A stretch of 64,000 bases of DNA from Arthrobacter sp. FB24 (GTDB taxonomy: Bacteria; Actinomycetota; Actinomycetes; Actinomycetales; Micrococcaceae): NCBI RefSeq assembly GCF_000196235.1, contig NC_008541.1, positions 1,178,001 through 1,242,000 on the forward strand, read 5' to 3'. A program made the translations under genes and the position numbers. The number at the start of each line of letters is the position of its first letter. Position 1 is the stretch's first letter. Positions 11,365-20,297 of the stretch are shown piece after piece. The notes beneath the pieces are model-generated. The model did not search any database and had not been told where the DNA came from. It saw nothing but the letters and a program-made list of their open reading frames with translations.

Positions 11365-12360
11365 CTAGTCAGGAGATGAACCGGGATCGAAAGACACCGG
11401 GGCGGGAGCACTTTGCAGGGGGCCGCTGACGGGAAGAACACCGGTCAGCGGAACGCCCAGGTGGAAAACTGATAGCCAGGCTGCTCCGCCGGCGCCTCCG
11501 CTATGAGACTGGCTGCTCCCCGAACCGGAGCCCGGAACAGCGGGCAACGCTGTCCGGTTGGGGGTTCCGTCTCGGGGGAGGGGATCTTCAAGAACTCCGG
11601 CTTGTGCCGGAGCCGTCTGCAGCGTGCCAGGGCCGTAGGCCTGGAAGGGTGCCGCTGACTTCGACATGACTGAGCTTGATATGGCCGGGGCGGCCGGCAG
11701 ATCACGGGCGCTTGAGGCGTCCGCGCTGACGGGCGGGACCCCGGCCGGCGCGATGCTGGCGGTGGCTGTGTCCTCAGCTGCGGCGATGTCAGGAACTGGG
11801 AGATCCGGTATCGGGACCACCGTACCCGGAAGCGGACCGACGCCTGTCAGGATGTCGCCCACCGGTTCCACAACGGGGTCCAGCACTGGAAGGGCATCCC
11901 CTGCTATCGGCAAGACTTCGTCGGCGATTCCGGTGACGACGCCGTCGGCCGCCGCCGTGACGGGGGACGCGACGGCGCCAACTGTGCCGGAGGGGACTAT
12001 CTCGTTCACCACCGGAACAGCTTCAATCAGGTAATCCACGGTGCCGGTTGCAGCGCCGGCAAGAGGTTGGAGCAGACTGCCCGGTTTAGCGGAGCTGGGC
12101 TGTGCCGCAAGTACTGCATCATCAGCCGGAGCGCCCGATCCGACGCCGGAAACCGCAGCGGCCAGGACGTCTTCAACAGGATTGACTGCGGCGTCGGTTA
12201 CTGAAGTGACGGAGGAGTTGACGCTTCCAAGCAGGGAAGCGGAATCAGACGCGGTATCGGCGCTGGCGGCGGGGGCCGAAAATGTCAGCCAGGCTGTGGC
12301 TGCGGCGCCAGCGAGCAGCAGCGGGCGGAGCGCGCGCCATGACAAACCTGCTAATTCCAT
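11365..12360 (-). CDS. Exported Ala/Val/Pro-rich protein of unknown function
   Basis: A 331-residue protein from the ATG at 12360, which has a GGGGGGT ribosome-binding region upstream; a longer in-frame start at 12417 is less likely. Residues 1-34 form a signal peptide (MELAGLSWRALRPLLLAGAA, then a SAPAASA-D cleavage site). The mature part is low-complexity, with PVxDVL, GVVTGIADEVLPIAGDALPV and VPIPDLPVPDI-like segments spaced as amphipathic beta or helical repeats. There is a Ser/Gly-rich stretch and a hydrophobic segment near the end (AWLSVFHLGVPLTGVLPV), but no LPxTG. It is 83 bp upstream of, and co-directional with, the LANTG surface protein, so a shared envelope role is plausible. No family is recognised. 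Confidence 0.7.
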   Translation of the reverse strand: MELAGLSWRALRPLLLAGAAATAWLTFSAPAASADTASDSASLLGSVNSSVTSVTDAAVNPVEDVLAAAVSGVGSGAPADDAVLAAQPSSAKPGSLLQPLAGAATGTVDYLIEAVPVVNEIVPSGTVGAVASPVTAAADGVVTGIADEVLPIAGDALPVLDPVVEPVGDILTGVGPLPGTVVPIPDLPVPDIAAAEDTATASIAPAGVPPVSADASSARDLPAAPAISSSVMSKSAAPFQAYGPGTLQTAPAQAGVLEDPLPRDGTPNRTALPAVPGSGSGSSQSHSGGAGGAAWLSVFHLGVPLTGVLPVSGPLQSAPAPVSFDPGSSPD

Positions 12361-12492
12361 GCGCAAACACCCCCCAGGCTCCTCGAAAATTCGACGATTG
12401 CCTATCAGCCTAGGCACGAACCAGCGACCGAGTCCAGTGTTTTTCGCTAAATAGTCCGGCGAATTGATTATTTCCCGAGGGGGCGCCTGACG

Positions 12493-13563
12493 TCAGCGCG
12501 CGTCATTCGGGTAGCTCACGCCGAGCTGGGCGCGGACACCATCGAACAGCCGCATGATGTTCAACGAATCTTCAAGCGGCATAACCGGGCTTTCCGTGAG
12601 CCCCTGCTGGATGCACCTGGTCACCTCGCGGAGTTCATAAGAGTAGCCGCGGCCCACGACGTCGAAGTGTTCGGTCCGAGGCTCCGCCATGCCGATCCTG
12701 ACGTGGATTTCCTTGGGATTGTTCACGGAACCGATGGTCTGCAGATACCCGAGACTTCCTGCGATGGTTGCCGCCCGCGGACCGTAGGCCGTCAACGATG
12801 ACGTCAGCTGGGCCTGCGCGCCATGGTGGTAGCCCAGCGTCAACGCATTCTGGGCATCCACGCCGTCGTCGTTCACTGACCCCGTGGCACTTACGGTTTG
12901 CGGAAAACCCAAGGTTCCGAGAGCCCAAAGCAACGGATAAACGGCCAGGTCAAGGAGGGCGCCGCCGCCGTCGTTGAGGGCCCAAAGCCGTGCGCTGGGG
13001 GAATAGACTGCCGGGAAGCCGAGATCCGCGGTGACCCACTGGACCGTTCCGAGCTCCCCGGAAGCCGCGATGTCGAAGGCGCGCTGCATGCTGGGGAGGA
13101 AGCGGCTCCACATGGCTTCCATCATGAACAGCTTCTTGGAGCGCGCCAGGGCCACTAGTTCAGCGGCTTCCCGGGCGTTGATGGTCAGGGCCTTCTCGCA
13201 CAGCACATGCTTGCCGGCGGTGAGCGCTGCCAGTGCCACTTCATAGTGCTGGGCGTGCGGCGTGGCCACATAAACAACATCCACGGACTCGTCGGCTAGG
13301 AGCCGGTGGTAGCCCGCCCCGCCGGCGTCGTCACCGTACGCTGTGGCAAAACCGTACTCCGCCGCGAACGCGTCAGCTGACGCCTGGCTCCGGGAGCTGA
13401 CGGCATACAGCTCCGCATCGGCCAAGAGGGCAAGATCCCGGGTCACCGATTGGGCGATTCCGCCGGTAGCCACCACTCCCCACCGCAGCGTTTGTCCTGT
13501 AGCGGAACGGGGATCCTGATCGGCCTGGCTGAACAGCCACGGCTTCGCGATGGGGGCACTCAT
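12493..13563 (-). CDS. Gfo/Idh/MocA family NAD(P)-dependent oxidoreductase
   Basis: A 356-residue dehydrogenase. The N-terminal Rossmann fold begins at LRWGVVATGGIAQSVTRDLA (GxGxIA-type loop), with VDVVYVATPHAQHYEVALAA and the family block GKHVLCEKALTINAREA, whose Lys is the usual catalytic or nucleotide-binding lysine (EKA here rather than the common EKP). The C-terminal half is the alpha/beta substrate domain (GELGTVQWVTADLGF; GGGALLDLAVYPLLWALGTL). The substrate is probably a sugar or polyol derivative but cannot be named. An unusual 32-bp-period repeat lies directly upstream of its start. Confidence 0.9.
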   Translation of the reverse strand: MSAPIAKPWLFSQADQDPRSATGQTLRWGVVATGGIAQSVTRDLALLADAELYAVSSRSQASADAFAAEYGFATAYGDDAGGAGYHRLLADESVDVVYVATPHAQHYEVALAALTAGKHVLCEKALTINAREAAELVALARSKKLFMMEAMWSRFLPSMQRAFDIAASGELGTVQWVTADLGFPAVYSPSARLWALNDGGGALLDLAVYPLLWALGTLGFPQTVSATGSVNDDGVDAQNALTLGYHHGAQAQLTSSLTAYGPRAATIAGSLGYLQTIGSVNNPKEIHVRIGMAEPRTEHFDVVGRGYSYELREVTRCIQQGLTESPVMPLEDSLNIMRLFDGVRAQLGVSYPNDAR

Positions 13564-13584
13564 GGTGCCATCCTCTCATCCGGC

Positions 13585-13692
13585 TGAGAGAGCGTCGGGG
13601 AAATACCTGCAGAAAGTGAGAGAGCGTCAGAAGATTTCGTGCGAAAGGTGAGAGAGCGTTCGGTTAAAGACGGCAGGAGCTGAGAGAGGGTT
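13585..13692. repeat. Four-copy 32-bp-period intergenic repeat
   Basis: The 12-mer TGAGAGAGCGTC occurs at 13585 and 13617, TGAGAGAGCGTT at 13649 and TGAGAGAGGGTT at 13681, so every copy starts exactly 32 bases after the previous one. The 20 intervening bases differ, except for a loosely shared GC-purine ending (GCAGAAAG, GCGAAAGG, GCAGGAGC). The array fills most of the gap between the oxidoreductase start and the ABC ATPase stop. Three helical turns per unit would place all copies on one DNA face. Confidence 0.85.
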
Positions 13693-13730
13693 GAAATCAG
13701 CCCTCCCTCAGCCCCGCCGGCCGGCTGCAC

Positions 13731-14438
13731 CTAGGCCGTTGCTGCCGCTGACGCCCTGGAACGGGAGGGCTCCTCCGTGAGGCGCCCTTGCTGCAGCCTG
13801 AAGCGGCGGTCCGTCTTGTTGGCGAGCTGGCGGTCGTGCGTCACCACCAGGATGGTGGTGTTGTGGTCCCGGCTCAGCGAGCTGAGGAGCTCGATGATGT
13901 GCTCGCCGGTCTGTTCATCGAGGTTGCCTGTGGGCTCGTCGGCCAGGATCAGTTTTGGCTCGTTGGCCAGTGCGCGGGCAATTGCCACACGCTGCTGCTC
14001 GCCGCCGGAGAGGCGGTTGATGCGGCGCACGTGCTTCTCCGGATCCAGTTGCACCTGCTCCAGTAGCTCCTTGGCCCGGGCCAGCCGCGCGGCCTTGCGG
14101 ACCCCCGCGAACTCCATCGGCAGCATCACGTTGTCCACGGCGGACAGGTTGGGGATCAGGTTGAACTGCTGGAACACGAAGCCGATGTCCCGGCGCCGGT
14201 ACTCGGTCAGTTTGCCGTCCGGCATGCTGGCCAGGCTGACGCCGTTCACGACGACGTCTCCGCTGGTGGGTTTGTCCAGCGCACCCAGCAGGGACAACAG
14301 TGTGCTCTTGCCGCTGCCGCTCTTGCCCACGATGGACGCGAGCGTGCCCTGCTCGAGTTCGAAGCTGACGTCGTTGACGGGTTTTATGGTGCGGTCGCCG
14401 GACTTGAAGGTGCGGACGAGATTATTGACTTCGATCAT
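13731..14438 (-). CDS. ABC transporter ATP-binding protein, MacB/LolD type
   Basis: A 235-residue ATPase of the class that powers MacB/FtsX-like permeases. Walker A is GKSGSGKST (38-46), the Q-loop FQQFNLIP, the signature LSGGEQQRVAIARALA, Walker B LILADEPTGNLD and the H-loop VVTHD. It starts 3 bases after the stop of the upstream permease gene, so the two form one operon. Substrate is unknown; relatives export peptides or antibiotics or act in cell-envelope maintenance. Confidence 0.93.
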   Translation of the reverse strand: MIEVNNLVRTFKSGDRTIKPVNDVSFELEQGTLASIVGKSGSGKSTLLSLLGALDKPTSGDVVVNGVSLASMPDGKLTEYRRRDIGFVFQQFNLIPNLSAVDNVMLPMEFAGVRKAARLARAKELLEQVQLDPEKHVRRINRLSGGEQQRVAIARALANEPKLILADEPTGNLDEQTGEHIIELLSSLSRDHNTTILVVTHDRQLANKTDRRFRLQQGRLTEEPSRSRASAAATA

Positions 14439-14440
14439 GG

Positions 14441-15895
14441 TTACTCTCCTCGGAGGACTTCGATAGGGCGGATGCGGGCAGTCAGGAGCGCGGGGACCAG
14501 CGCACCGATGATGGCGACGCCGAACACTGCCGCGATGCCGGCCGCGATCACGCCGGGGGAGGCGCTCGCGGTGACGGTGGTGAGCAGTTGGGAGGCTCCG
14601 CCGAAGGGTCCCCCTTGGGGAAGACCAGCTCCGCCGGGGAAGCCGGCCCCGCCGCCGGGCATGCCGCGCCCGGTGGTTGCCGTCGTCGTCGTACTGGTGT
14701 TGGAGCTGATCAGCGCGGAGGCGATGCCGCCGCTGGCGAACGACGCTATGGCGGCACCCGCCACGCTGCCCAGCGCCACGAGGACCAGTGCTTCCAGGAC
14801 GAACTGGAGCCCAATGGTGCGGTTGGGTGCGCCGATCGCTTTCAGCACACCGATTTCACGGCGGCGCTCGCGGACCAGCATCACCATGATCAGGAGGATG
14901 ATCAGCCCGGCGGTGCCAAGCGCCGCAACGAACGCGATGAGGGAGATGTTCTTGACGCTGTCGAGAGAGCTGACGGCGGTCTCGAGGTTGCGCTGGCCCT
15001 GGGTGACATCGGCCTTGTCCGTACCGAGGGCGTCCTGGAGGGCGGTTTTGGCGGCATCCACGTTTTCCATGGTGTTCACCGTGACGACCATGGTGGACAG
15101 CTCGCCGGGCAGTTCAGCGAGGGCCTGGGCGGAGGGAAGCGTGACGTAGAGGGCGTTGTTGCCGAAGGTGGTGCCGGCATCGAAAAGGCCTGCAACCGTG
15201 TAAGTCTGGTCATTGATGGTGAACGTCGAGCCGACCTTGAGGCTGTTCTTCTCGGCGAGCGTGGTGCCGAGAATCGCGGTGGCGGATTTCGCGTTGTAGT
15301 CGCCCAGGCCGGTGCCTTCGGTGATGTCCAGGGCCTTGCCCGTGCTGTCCACCTCTGCGCCGATGCCGGTGGCGGTGATCGGCAGGGACATGGTCCGGGC
15401 CGGCTGGGTGGTTCCGGTTGAGCCGGTTGTTCCCTCCGCGGCCTGGTTGCGGTTGCCGAGCGTTCCGGCGTCGATGGCGGCGGTGAGGCTGGTGGTCAGC
15501 GTGGTGGTGGCCTGTCCGCCGGGTCCGCCCTGGCCTCCGCCGGGGCCGGCCGTCTGGGTTCCGGCGGCGGACTGTGCTGCCGCCTCGGTGGCATTGCGCA
15601 ACCTGAGCGCCTTTGTGCCGACTACGCTGGTCACGTTCGGTACTGCGGCAGCGGTTGCTGCCTGCTCCGCCGTGAGCGGTTCGCCGCCGCCCTCGAAGCC
15701 CTGGCCGCCGGCCGGATTGACGGTCAGGACGGTGCCCACGGAGGCATTCAGTTCAGCGACTTTGGCGGCAACCGCCTGGTTGGCCACCAGCATGGACAGG
15801 GCCAGGCCGATCGCCACGGCCAACACCGCCACCACGGCCCCTGTTCGGACCTTGTTTCTGAAGGCATTGCCTACACTTCGGGCGAGGACGCTCAC
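14441..15895 (-). CDS. ABC transporter permease, MacB/FtsX type
   Basis: A 484-residue permease with the MacB topology: one N-terminal helix (GAVVAVLAVAIGLALSMLVA), a large extracytoplasmic domain (about 45-315) rich in Gly, Thr and Gln, and three C-terminal helices (ISLIAFVAALGTAGLIILLI; FVLEALVLVALGSVAGAAIA; GVIAAGIAAVFGVAIIGALV). The cytoplasmic block RERRREIGVLKAIGAPNRTI is typical of FtsX-family proteins. A Gly/Pro-rich insert precedes the last helix. The GTG start has AGGAG 4 bases upstream. No membrane-fusion protein gene is adjacent. Confidence 0.9.
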   Translation of the reverse strand: MSVLARSVGNAFRNKVRTGAVVAVLAVAIGLALSMLVANQAVAAKVAELNASVGTVLTVNPAGGQGFEGGGEPLTAEQAATAAAVPNVTSVVGTKALRLRNATEAAAQSAAGTQTAGPGGGQGGPGGQATTTLTTSLTAAIDAGTLGNRNQAAEGTTGSTGTTQPARTMSLPITATGIGAEVDSTGKALDITEGTGLGDYNAKSATAILGTTLAEKNSLKVGSTFTINDQTYTVAGLFDAGTTFGNNALYVTLPSAQALAELPGELSTMVVTVNTMENVDAAKTALQDALGTDKADVTQGQRNLETAVSSLDSVKNISLIAFVAALGTAGLIILLIMVMLVRERRREIGVLKAIGAPNRTIGLQFVLEALVLVALGSVAGAAIASFASGGIASALISSNTSTTTTATTGRGMPGGGAGFPGGAGLPQGGPFGGASQLLTTVTASASPGVIAAGIAAVFGVAIIGALVPALLTARIRPIEVLRGE

Positions 15896-16076
15896 GGTAC
15901 TCCTAGGATCTCTGGCCGGACGGAATGACCGGCTGCTGATCCAACAGTGGTGCGCGTGGCTGTGCAGGGAACGGGCCGAAGCTATGTTTCCGCTGTGAAG
16001 ACGCGCTGGACTGCGGGAACCCCGTCCGGACTGCGGGACGCCCGGTCGCGGCTGCGGGACCGCCGAGAAACCAAAA

Positions 16077-16108
16077 GCCCCGGCCCACCCTCTCGGGTGA
16101 GCCGGGGC
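16077..16108 (-). terminator. Terminator of the sugar ABC operon
   Basis: A 14-bp stem (16077-16090 with 16095-16108, one mismatch) has a 4-base loop and is followed on the minus strand by CTTTTGGTTT. It lies 34 bases past the chvE stop. Confidence 0.8.
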
Positions 16109-16141
16109 CCTTGACTGCAGCTACAGGCGCCTAGGCGCGGA

Positions 16142-17251
16142 CTACTTGGTGATCGGGCCCAGTACCGGATCGTCCACGTAGGCCGTCTTGACGTTCTCCT
16201 TGGTCACGATGACCGGATCCAGCAGATAGGCCGGAACGGTCTTGACCGTGTTGTTGTAGGATTTGTCATCGTTGATCTCAGGCGTCTTGCCGGCCTGGAT
16301 GTCCTTGACCATGGTGATCGCGTGCTCTACGAGCTTGCGGGTGTCCTTGTTGATGGTGGAGTACTGCTCGCCGGCCATGATGGACTTGACGGACTCAACC
16401 TCGGAGTCCTGGCCGGTGATGATCGGGAGCGGCTTGCCGGCGGCCTTGACGGACGTCAGTACTGCACGTGCCAGGGTGTCGTTCGGGGACAGGACGCCGT
16501 CCAGGGAAGCGGTGCCGTAGCTGCCGGTCAGCAGGGTGTCGGCGCGACGCTGGGCGTTCTCAGCCTTCCAGCCCTGGGTGACGGCCTGCTCGAACGAGGT
16601 CTGGCCCGAGACAACCTTGAGGGTGCCGTCGTCGATCTTCGGCTTGAGCACGCTCATGGCGCCGTCGAAGAAGACCTTCGCGTTGGCGTCATCCGGGGAG
16701 CCGGCGAAGAGCTCGATGTTGTACGGGCCGGAAGGCTTCTTGGCCTTCATGCCGTCCAGCAGCGCCTGGCCCTGGAGTTCACCCACCTTGAAGTTGTCGT
16801 AAGCCACGTAGTAGTCCACGTTCTCGGTGTTCAGGAGCAGGCGGTCGTAGGCGATGATGGTGGCGCCGGAGTCCTTGGCCTGCTTGAGCTGGGTACCCAG
16901 CTGGGCGCCGTCAATGGCACCCACGATGATGACCTTTGCACCCTTGGTGACCATGGCGCTGATCTGGTTCTGCTGCTCGGATACGCCGCCGTTGGCGAAC
17001 TGCACATCAGCCTTGAAACCGGCTCCGTTGAGTCCGTCGTTGAACAGCTTCTCGGCCAGCACCCAGTTTTCACTGGTCTTCTGCGGGAGCGCGACGCCGA
17101 TCGAGGAGTTCTTCGGGAACGCCTCGCCACCGCTGCTGCTGCCCGTGGTGCCGGTCTCGGAGCGGCCGCAGGCTGTCAGCGCCAGTGCCGCAATAGCAGC
17201 GATTGCTGCTGCCTTTCCTGCTTTACCAATCATTTGCATTGCTTGGTTCAC
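16142..17251 (-). CDS. chvE: Multiple-monosaccharide ABC transporter substrate-binding lipoprotein
   Basis: A 369-residue periplasmic-binding-type lipoprotein of the ChvE group, which captures aldoses such as galactose, glucose, arabinose or xylose. A signal peptide ends in the lipobox ALTAC (Cys28). ChvE hallmarks include IGVALPQKTSENWVLAEKLF, VIIVGAIDGAQLGTQLKQAK, NIELFAGSPDDANAKVFFDG, TLLTGSYGTASLDGVLSPND and ITGQDSEVESVKSIMAGEQY. It is the last gene of the ROK-mmsA-mmsB-chvE series; many relatives place the binding protein first. Confidence 0.95.
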   Translation of the reverse strand: MNQAMQMIGKAGKAAAIAAIAALALTACGRSETGTTGSSSGGEAFPKNSSIGVALPQKTSENWVLAEKLFNDGLNGAGFKADVQFANGGVSEQQNQISAMVTKGAKVIIVGAIDGAQLGTQLKQAKDSGATIIAYDRLLLNTENVDYYVAYDNFKVGELQGQALLDGMKAKKPSGPYNIELFAGSPDDANAKVFFDGAMSVLKPKIDDGTLKVVSGQTSFEQAVTQGWKAENAQRRADTLLTGSYGTASLDGVLSPNDTLARAVLTSVKAAGKPLPIITGQDSEVESVKSIMAGEQYSTINKDTRKLVEHAITMVKDIQAGKTPEINDDKSYNNTVKTVPAYLLDPVIVTKENVKTAYVDDPVLGPITK

Positions 17252-17289
17252 TTTCTATAGATGGTGTGCGGAGAATCGTGGGGAAGCGC

Positions 17290-18561
17290 TCAGGCTTCCT
17301 TGCGGATGACGTCCTTGGTGGCCGTCGTCTCGTCCGGCTGGAGCTCGGTGCTGCCGCGGCCGAAGTTCTTCATCATCATGCCGATGATGGACTTCTTGCC
17401 CTGGGTCTTGTTGTAGACGTCGAAGGCAACGGCGATCAGGAGGACCAGGCCCTTGATGATCTGGGTGAGGTCGGCGCCGACGCCGAGGAGCTGCAGCCCG
17501 TTGTTCAGCACGGCCATCACCAGGCCACCAACGATCGAGCCGATCACGGTACCCACGCCGCCGGTCACGGCGGCGCCGCCGATGAACACGGCTGCGATGG
17601 CGTCCAGTTCCCAGCCGACGCCGTCGAACGGTCCGGAAGCGGTGGAGCGGCCCACGAAGATCATGCCTGCCAGGCCGGCCAGGATGGACATGTTCATCAT
17701 CACCAGGAAGTTGACCTTCTTGGACTGCACGCCGGAGAGTTCGGCAGCGTGCCTGTTGCCGCCGACGGCGTAGATGTGGCGGCCGACGATGGTCTTGGAG
17801 GAAATGAAGCCGTAGATGAGGACCAGGACGGCCAGGATCAGGCCCGGAATGGGGAAGGACGTTCCCGGACGGCCGGTGGCGAACAGGTACGTGGCGTACA
17901 GGATGGCGCCGCAGATCAGGACGAGCTTGAGGATCATTACCCAGGCTTCCGGCACCTCGGCGCCGAGGGCAAGGGCCCGCCGGCGGGCACGGATTTCGCT
18001 GAAGATCACAAAGGCCACGGCCAGCAAGCCCAGGAGCAGCGTGAGGTTGTTGAAGTTGGTGTTGGGGCCCACTTCGGGAAGATAGCCCGAGCCGAGGTAC
18101 TGGAAATCGGCGGGGACCGGGATGGTGTTGGACTTGCCGACGAACTGGTTGAAGCCGCGGAAGAGCAGCATACCGGCCAGGGTCACGATGAAGGCGGGAA
18201 TGCCCACATAGGCGGTCCAGAACCCTTGCCACGCCCCGATCAGCGCCCCGAGGGCCAGGCCCAGGAGAACGCCGGCGTACCAGGGGATGCCCCAGTCACG
18301 GATGGCCAGGGCCACGGTGACGCCGACGAAGGCCGCCACGGAACCCACTGAGAGGTCGATGTGGCCGGCAATGATGACCAGCACCATGCCGATCGCCAGG
18401 ATCAGAATGTAGGAGTTGCCGTTGAAGAGGTTGATGACGTTGCCCGGGGTGAGCGTGCGGCCCTCGGTGAAAATCTGGAAAAAGACGATCAGTGCAACCA
18501 GGGCGAAGATCATGCCGAATTGACGGGTGTTTCCGCCAAATAGCTTCTTGAGCGCGTTCAT
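17290..18561 (-). CDS. mmsB: Multiple-monosaccharide ABC transporter permease
   Basis: A 423-residue integral membrane protein of the RbsC/XylH/GguB family. It begins MNALKKLFGGNTRQFGMIFA and has about ten hydrophobic helices, with the family block ILAIGMVLVIIAGHIDLSVG and the coupling-loop region GRHIYAVGGNRHAAELSGV. AVFIGGAAVTGGVGTVIGSI is also typical. It lies between mmsA and chvE on the same strand, with short gaps. Confidence 0.95.
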   Translation of the reverse strand: MNALKKLFGGNTRQFGMIFALVALIVFFQIFTEGRTLTPGNVINLFNGNSYILILAIGMVLVIIAGHIDLSVGSVAAFVGVTVALAIRDWGIPWYAGVLLGLALGALIGAWQGFWTAYVGIPAFIVTLAGMLLFRGFNQFVGKSNTIPVPADFQYLGSGYLPEVGPNTNFNNLTLLLGLLAVAFVIFSEIRARRRALALGAEVPEAWVMILKLVLICGAILYATYLFATGRPGTSFPIPGLILAVLVLIYGFISSKTIVGRHIYAVGGNRHAAELSGVQSKKVNFLVMMNMSILAGLAGMIFVGRSTASGPFDGVGWELDAIAAVFIGGAAVTGGVGTVIGSIVGGLVMAVLNNGLQLLGVGADLTQIIKGLVLLIAVAFDVYNKTQGKKSIIGMMMKNFGRGSTELQPDETTATKDVIRKEA

Positions 18562-18606
18562 TGTTTCGGTCCTTGTGTCTGGAAGGTTCTGGAGGTATCC
18601 AGAAGG

Positions 18607-20166
18607 TCAGGCGGCGGTCTTGCGGGCGGATGTCATGAGCTTCATCAGGTTTTCCTGGCTGGCTTCATCCTTGTTCAGGACACCGGTGATGGCGCCTTCG
18701 AAGATGGTGTAGATGCGGTCCGAGAGTCCCAGCAGTTCCGGCAACTCGGAGGAGATCACAATCACGCCTTTGCCCTGGTTGGCCAGCTGCTGGATGATGC
18801 CGTAGATCTCGTACTTGGCGCCCACGTCAATGCCGCGGGTCGGTTCGTCAAGAATCAGCAGGTCCGGGTCGGTGAACATCCATTTGGCGAGTACCACCTT
18901 CTGCTGGTTGCCGCCCGAGAGCTTGGCGACGCCTTCTTCCACTGAGGGCGCCTTGGTGCGCAATGACTTCCGGTACTGCTCCGCAACGGTGAATTCCTTG
19001 TTGGGGTCCACGATGTTGTGCTTGCTGATCTTCTTCAGGTTCGCTGCAACGGTGGTGGTCTTGATGTCATCCAGGAGGTTCAGTCCCAGGGACTTGCGGT
19101 CCTCGGTCACGTAGCCCAGCCCGGCATCGATAGCCTGCTTCACGGTGCGGAGGGTGATCTCCTTGCCGTCCTTGTAGATATGGCCGGAGATGAACCGGCC
19201 GTACGAGCGGCCGAACACTGAACGGGCCAGCTCGGTGCGTCCGGCGCCCATGAGCCCGGCAAAGCCGACAATCTCGCCGCGGCGGACGAAGAAGTTGGAA
19301 TTCTTGCAGACCAGGCGGTCCTGGATCTGCGGGTGCCCCACGTTCCAGTCCTTGACTTCGAAGAACACTTCGCCGATTTTCGGTTCGTGGTCCGGGAAGC
19401 GTGACTCAAGCGTGCGGCCCACCATGCCCTTGATGATGCGGTCCTCGTCCACGCCGTCGGCCTTGACATCGAGGGTCTCGATGGACTTGCCGTCACGGAT
19501 GATGGTGATGGAGTCCGCGATCTGCTCGATCTCATTGAGCTTGTGGGAAATGATGATGGACGTGATGCCGCGGCCCTTGAGCCCCAGCATGAGGTCCAGC
19601 AGGTGCTGGGAGTCGGACTCGTTCAGTGCCGCCGTGGGCTCGTCGAGGATAAGGAGCTTCACTGACTTGCTCAGCGCCTTGGCGATTTCCACCAGCTGCT
19701 GCTTGCCGACGCCGATCTCCTTGATGGCGGTATCGGGATCTTCGCGCAGGCCCACCCGGGCCAGCAGTTCCGTGGACCGCAGCCGGGCTTCTGCCCAGTC
19801 GATCATGCCGCGCTTGGTGGGCTCGTTGCCGAGGAAGATGTTCTCCATGATGGAGAGTTCCGGGATAAGCGCGAGTTCCTGGTGGATGATCACGATGCCG
19901 GCCTGCTCGCTGGCACGGATGTCCTTGAACTGCTGGACCTCGTTCTGGTACACGATGTCGCCGTCGTAGCTGCCGTACGGGTACACGCCCGAGAGGACCT
20001 TCATGAGGGTGGACTTGCCGGCGCCGTTCTCGCCGCAGATGGCGTGGATTTCGCCCGCCTTCACCCGCAGGCTCACCTCGGACAAAGCTTTAACGCCGGG
20101 GAATTCCTTGGTGATGGACCGCATCTCGAGAAGGATCGGATCACTTTGCGTGGTCTGGGACGTCAT
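18607..20166 (-). CDS. mmsA: Multiple-monosaccharide ABC transporter ATP-binding protein
   Basis: A 519-residue tandem-ATPase protein of the RbsA/XylG/GguA type. The first half has Walker [30 protein letters not shown] and Walker [12 protein letters not shown]. The second half lacks a normal Walker A but keeps [20 protein letters not shown] and [20 protein letters not shown], as usual for sugar importers. The promoter region in front carries an operator-like sequence shared with the ROK gene promoter. Confidence 0.95.
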   Translation of the reverse strand: MTSQTTQSDPILLEMRSITKEFPGVKALSEVSLRVKAGEIHAICGENGAGKSTLMKVLSGVYPYGSYDGDIVYQNEVQQFKDIRASEQAGIVIIHQELALIPELSIMENIFLGNEPTKRGMIDWAEARLRSTELLARVGLREDPDTAIKEIGVGKQQLVEIAKALSKSVKLLILDEPTAALNESDSQHLLDLMLGLKGRGITSIIISHKLNEIEQIADSITIIRDGKSIETLDVKADGVDEDRIIKGMVGRTLESRFPDHEPKIGEVFFEVKDWNVGHPQIQDRLVCKNSNFFVRRGEIVGFAGLMGAGRTELARSVFGRSYGRFISGHIYKDGKEITLRTVKQAIDAGLGYVTEDRKSLGLNLLDDIKTTTVAANLKKISKHNIVDPNKEFTVAEQYRKSLRTKAPSVEEGVAKLSGGNQQKVVLAKWMFTDPDLLILDEPTRGIDVGAKYEIYGIIQQLANQGKGVIVISSELPELLGLSDRIYTIFEGAITGVLNKDEASQENLMKLMTSARKTAA

Positions 20167-20259
20167 TTGCCCTTACGCCTCCAATGCATGACTTCGTTGT
20201 CCGCCCCGCAAACCGCAGGGCCGTCTGATGAAAAAGTAAACTGGATCACAGCCCTTGTC

Positions 20260-20277
20260 GTCAAGTCTTTAACGCAA
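20260..20277 (-). promoter_or_regulatory. Putative ROK operator at the mmsA promoter
   Basis: The sequence GTCAAG-TCT-TTAACGCAA forms an imperfect palindrome GTCAA-N4-TTAAC. The same pattern, flanked by the same TTGT and GG, occurs before the ROK gene at 21521-21538. On the minus strand it contains TTGACG, usable as the -35 element of the mmsA promoter, which would suit repression. Confidence 0.6.
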
Positions 20278-20297
20278 CGGGCCGATAACGAATAGAT

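Noticed and set aside
9774..11429. 551-codon repetitive open frame on the plus strand
   Set aside because: It mirrors the repeat surface protein gene on the other strand. The minus-strand frame has a signal peptide, sorting signal and ribosome-binding site; this one has none.
13585..13692. Possible short CRISPR array
   Set aside because: The constant part is only 12 bases with 20-base spacers, and no cas gene is present. It is better described as a phased intergenic repeat.
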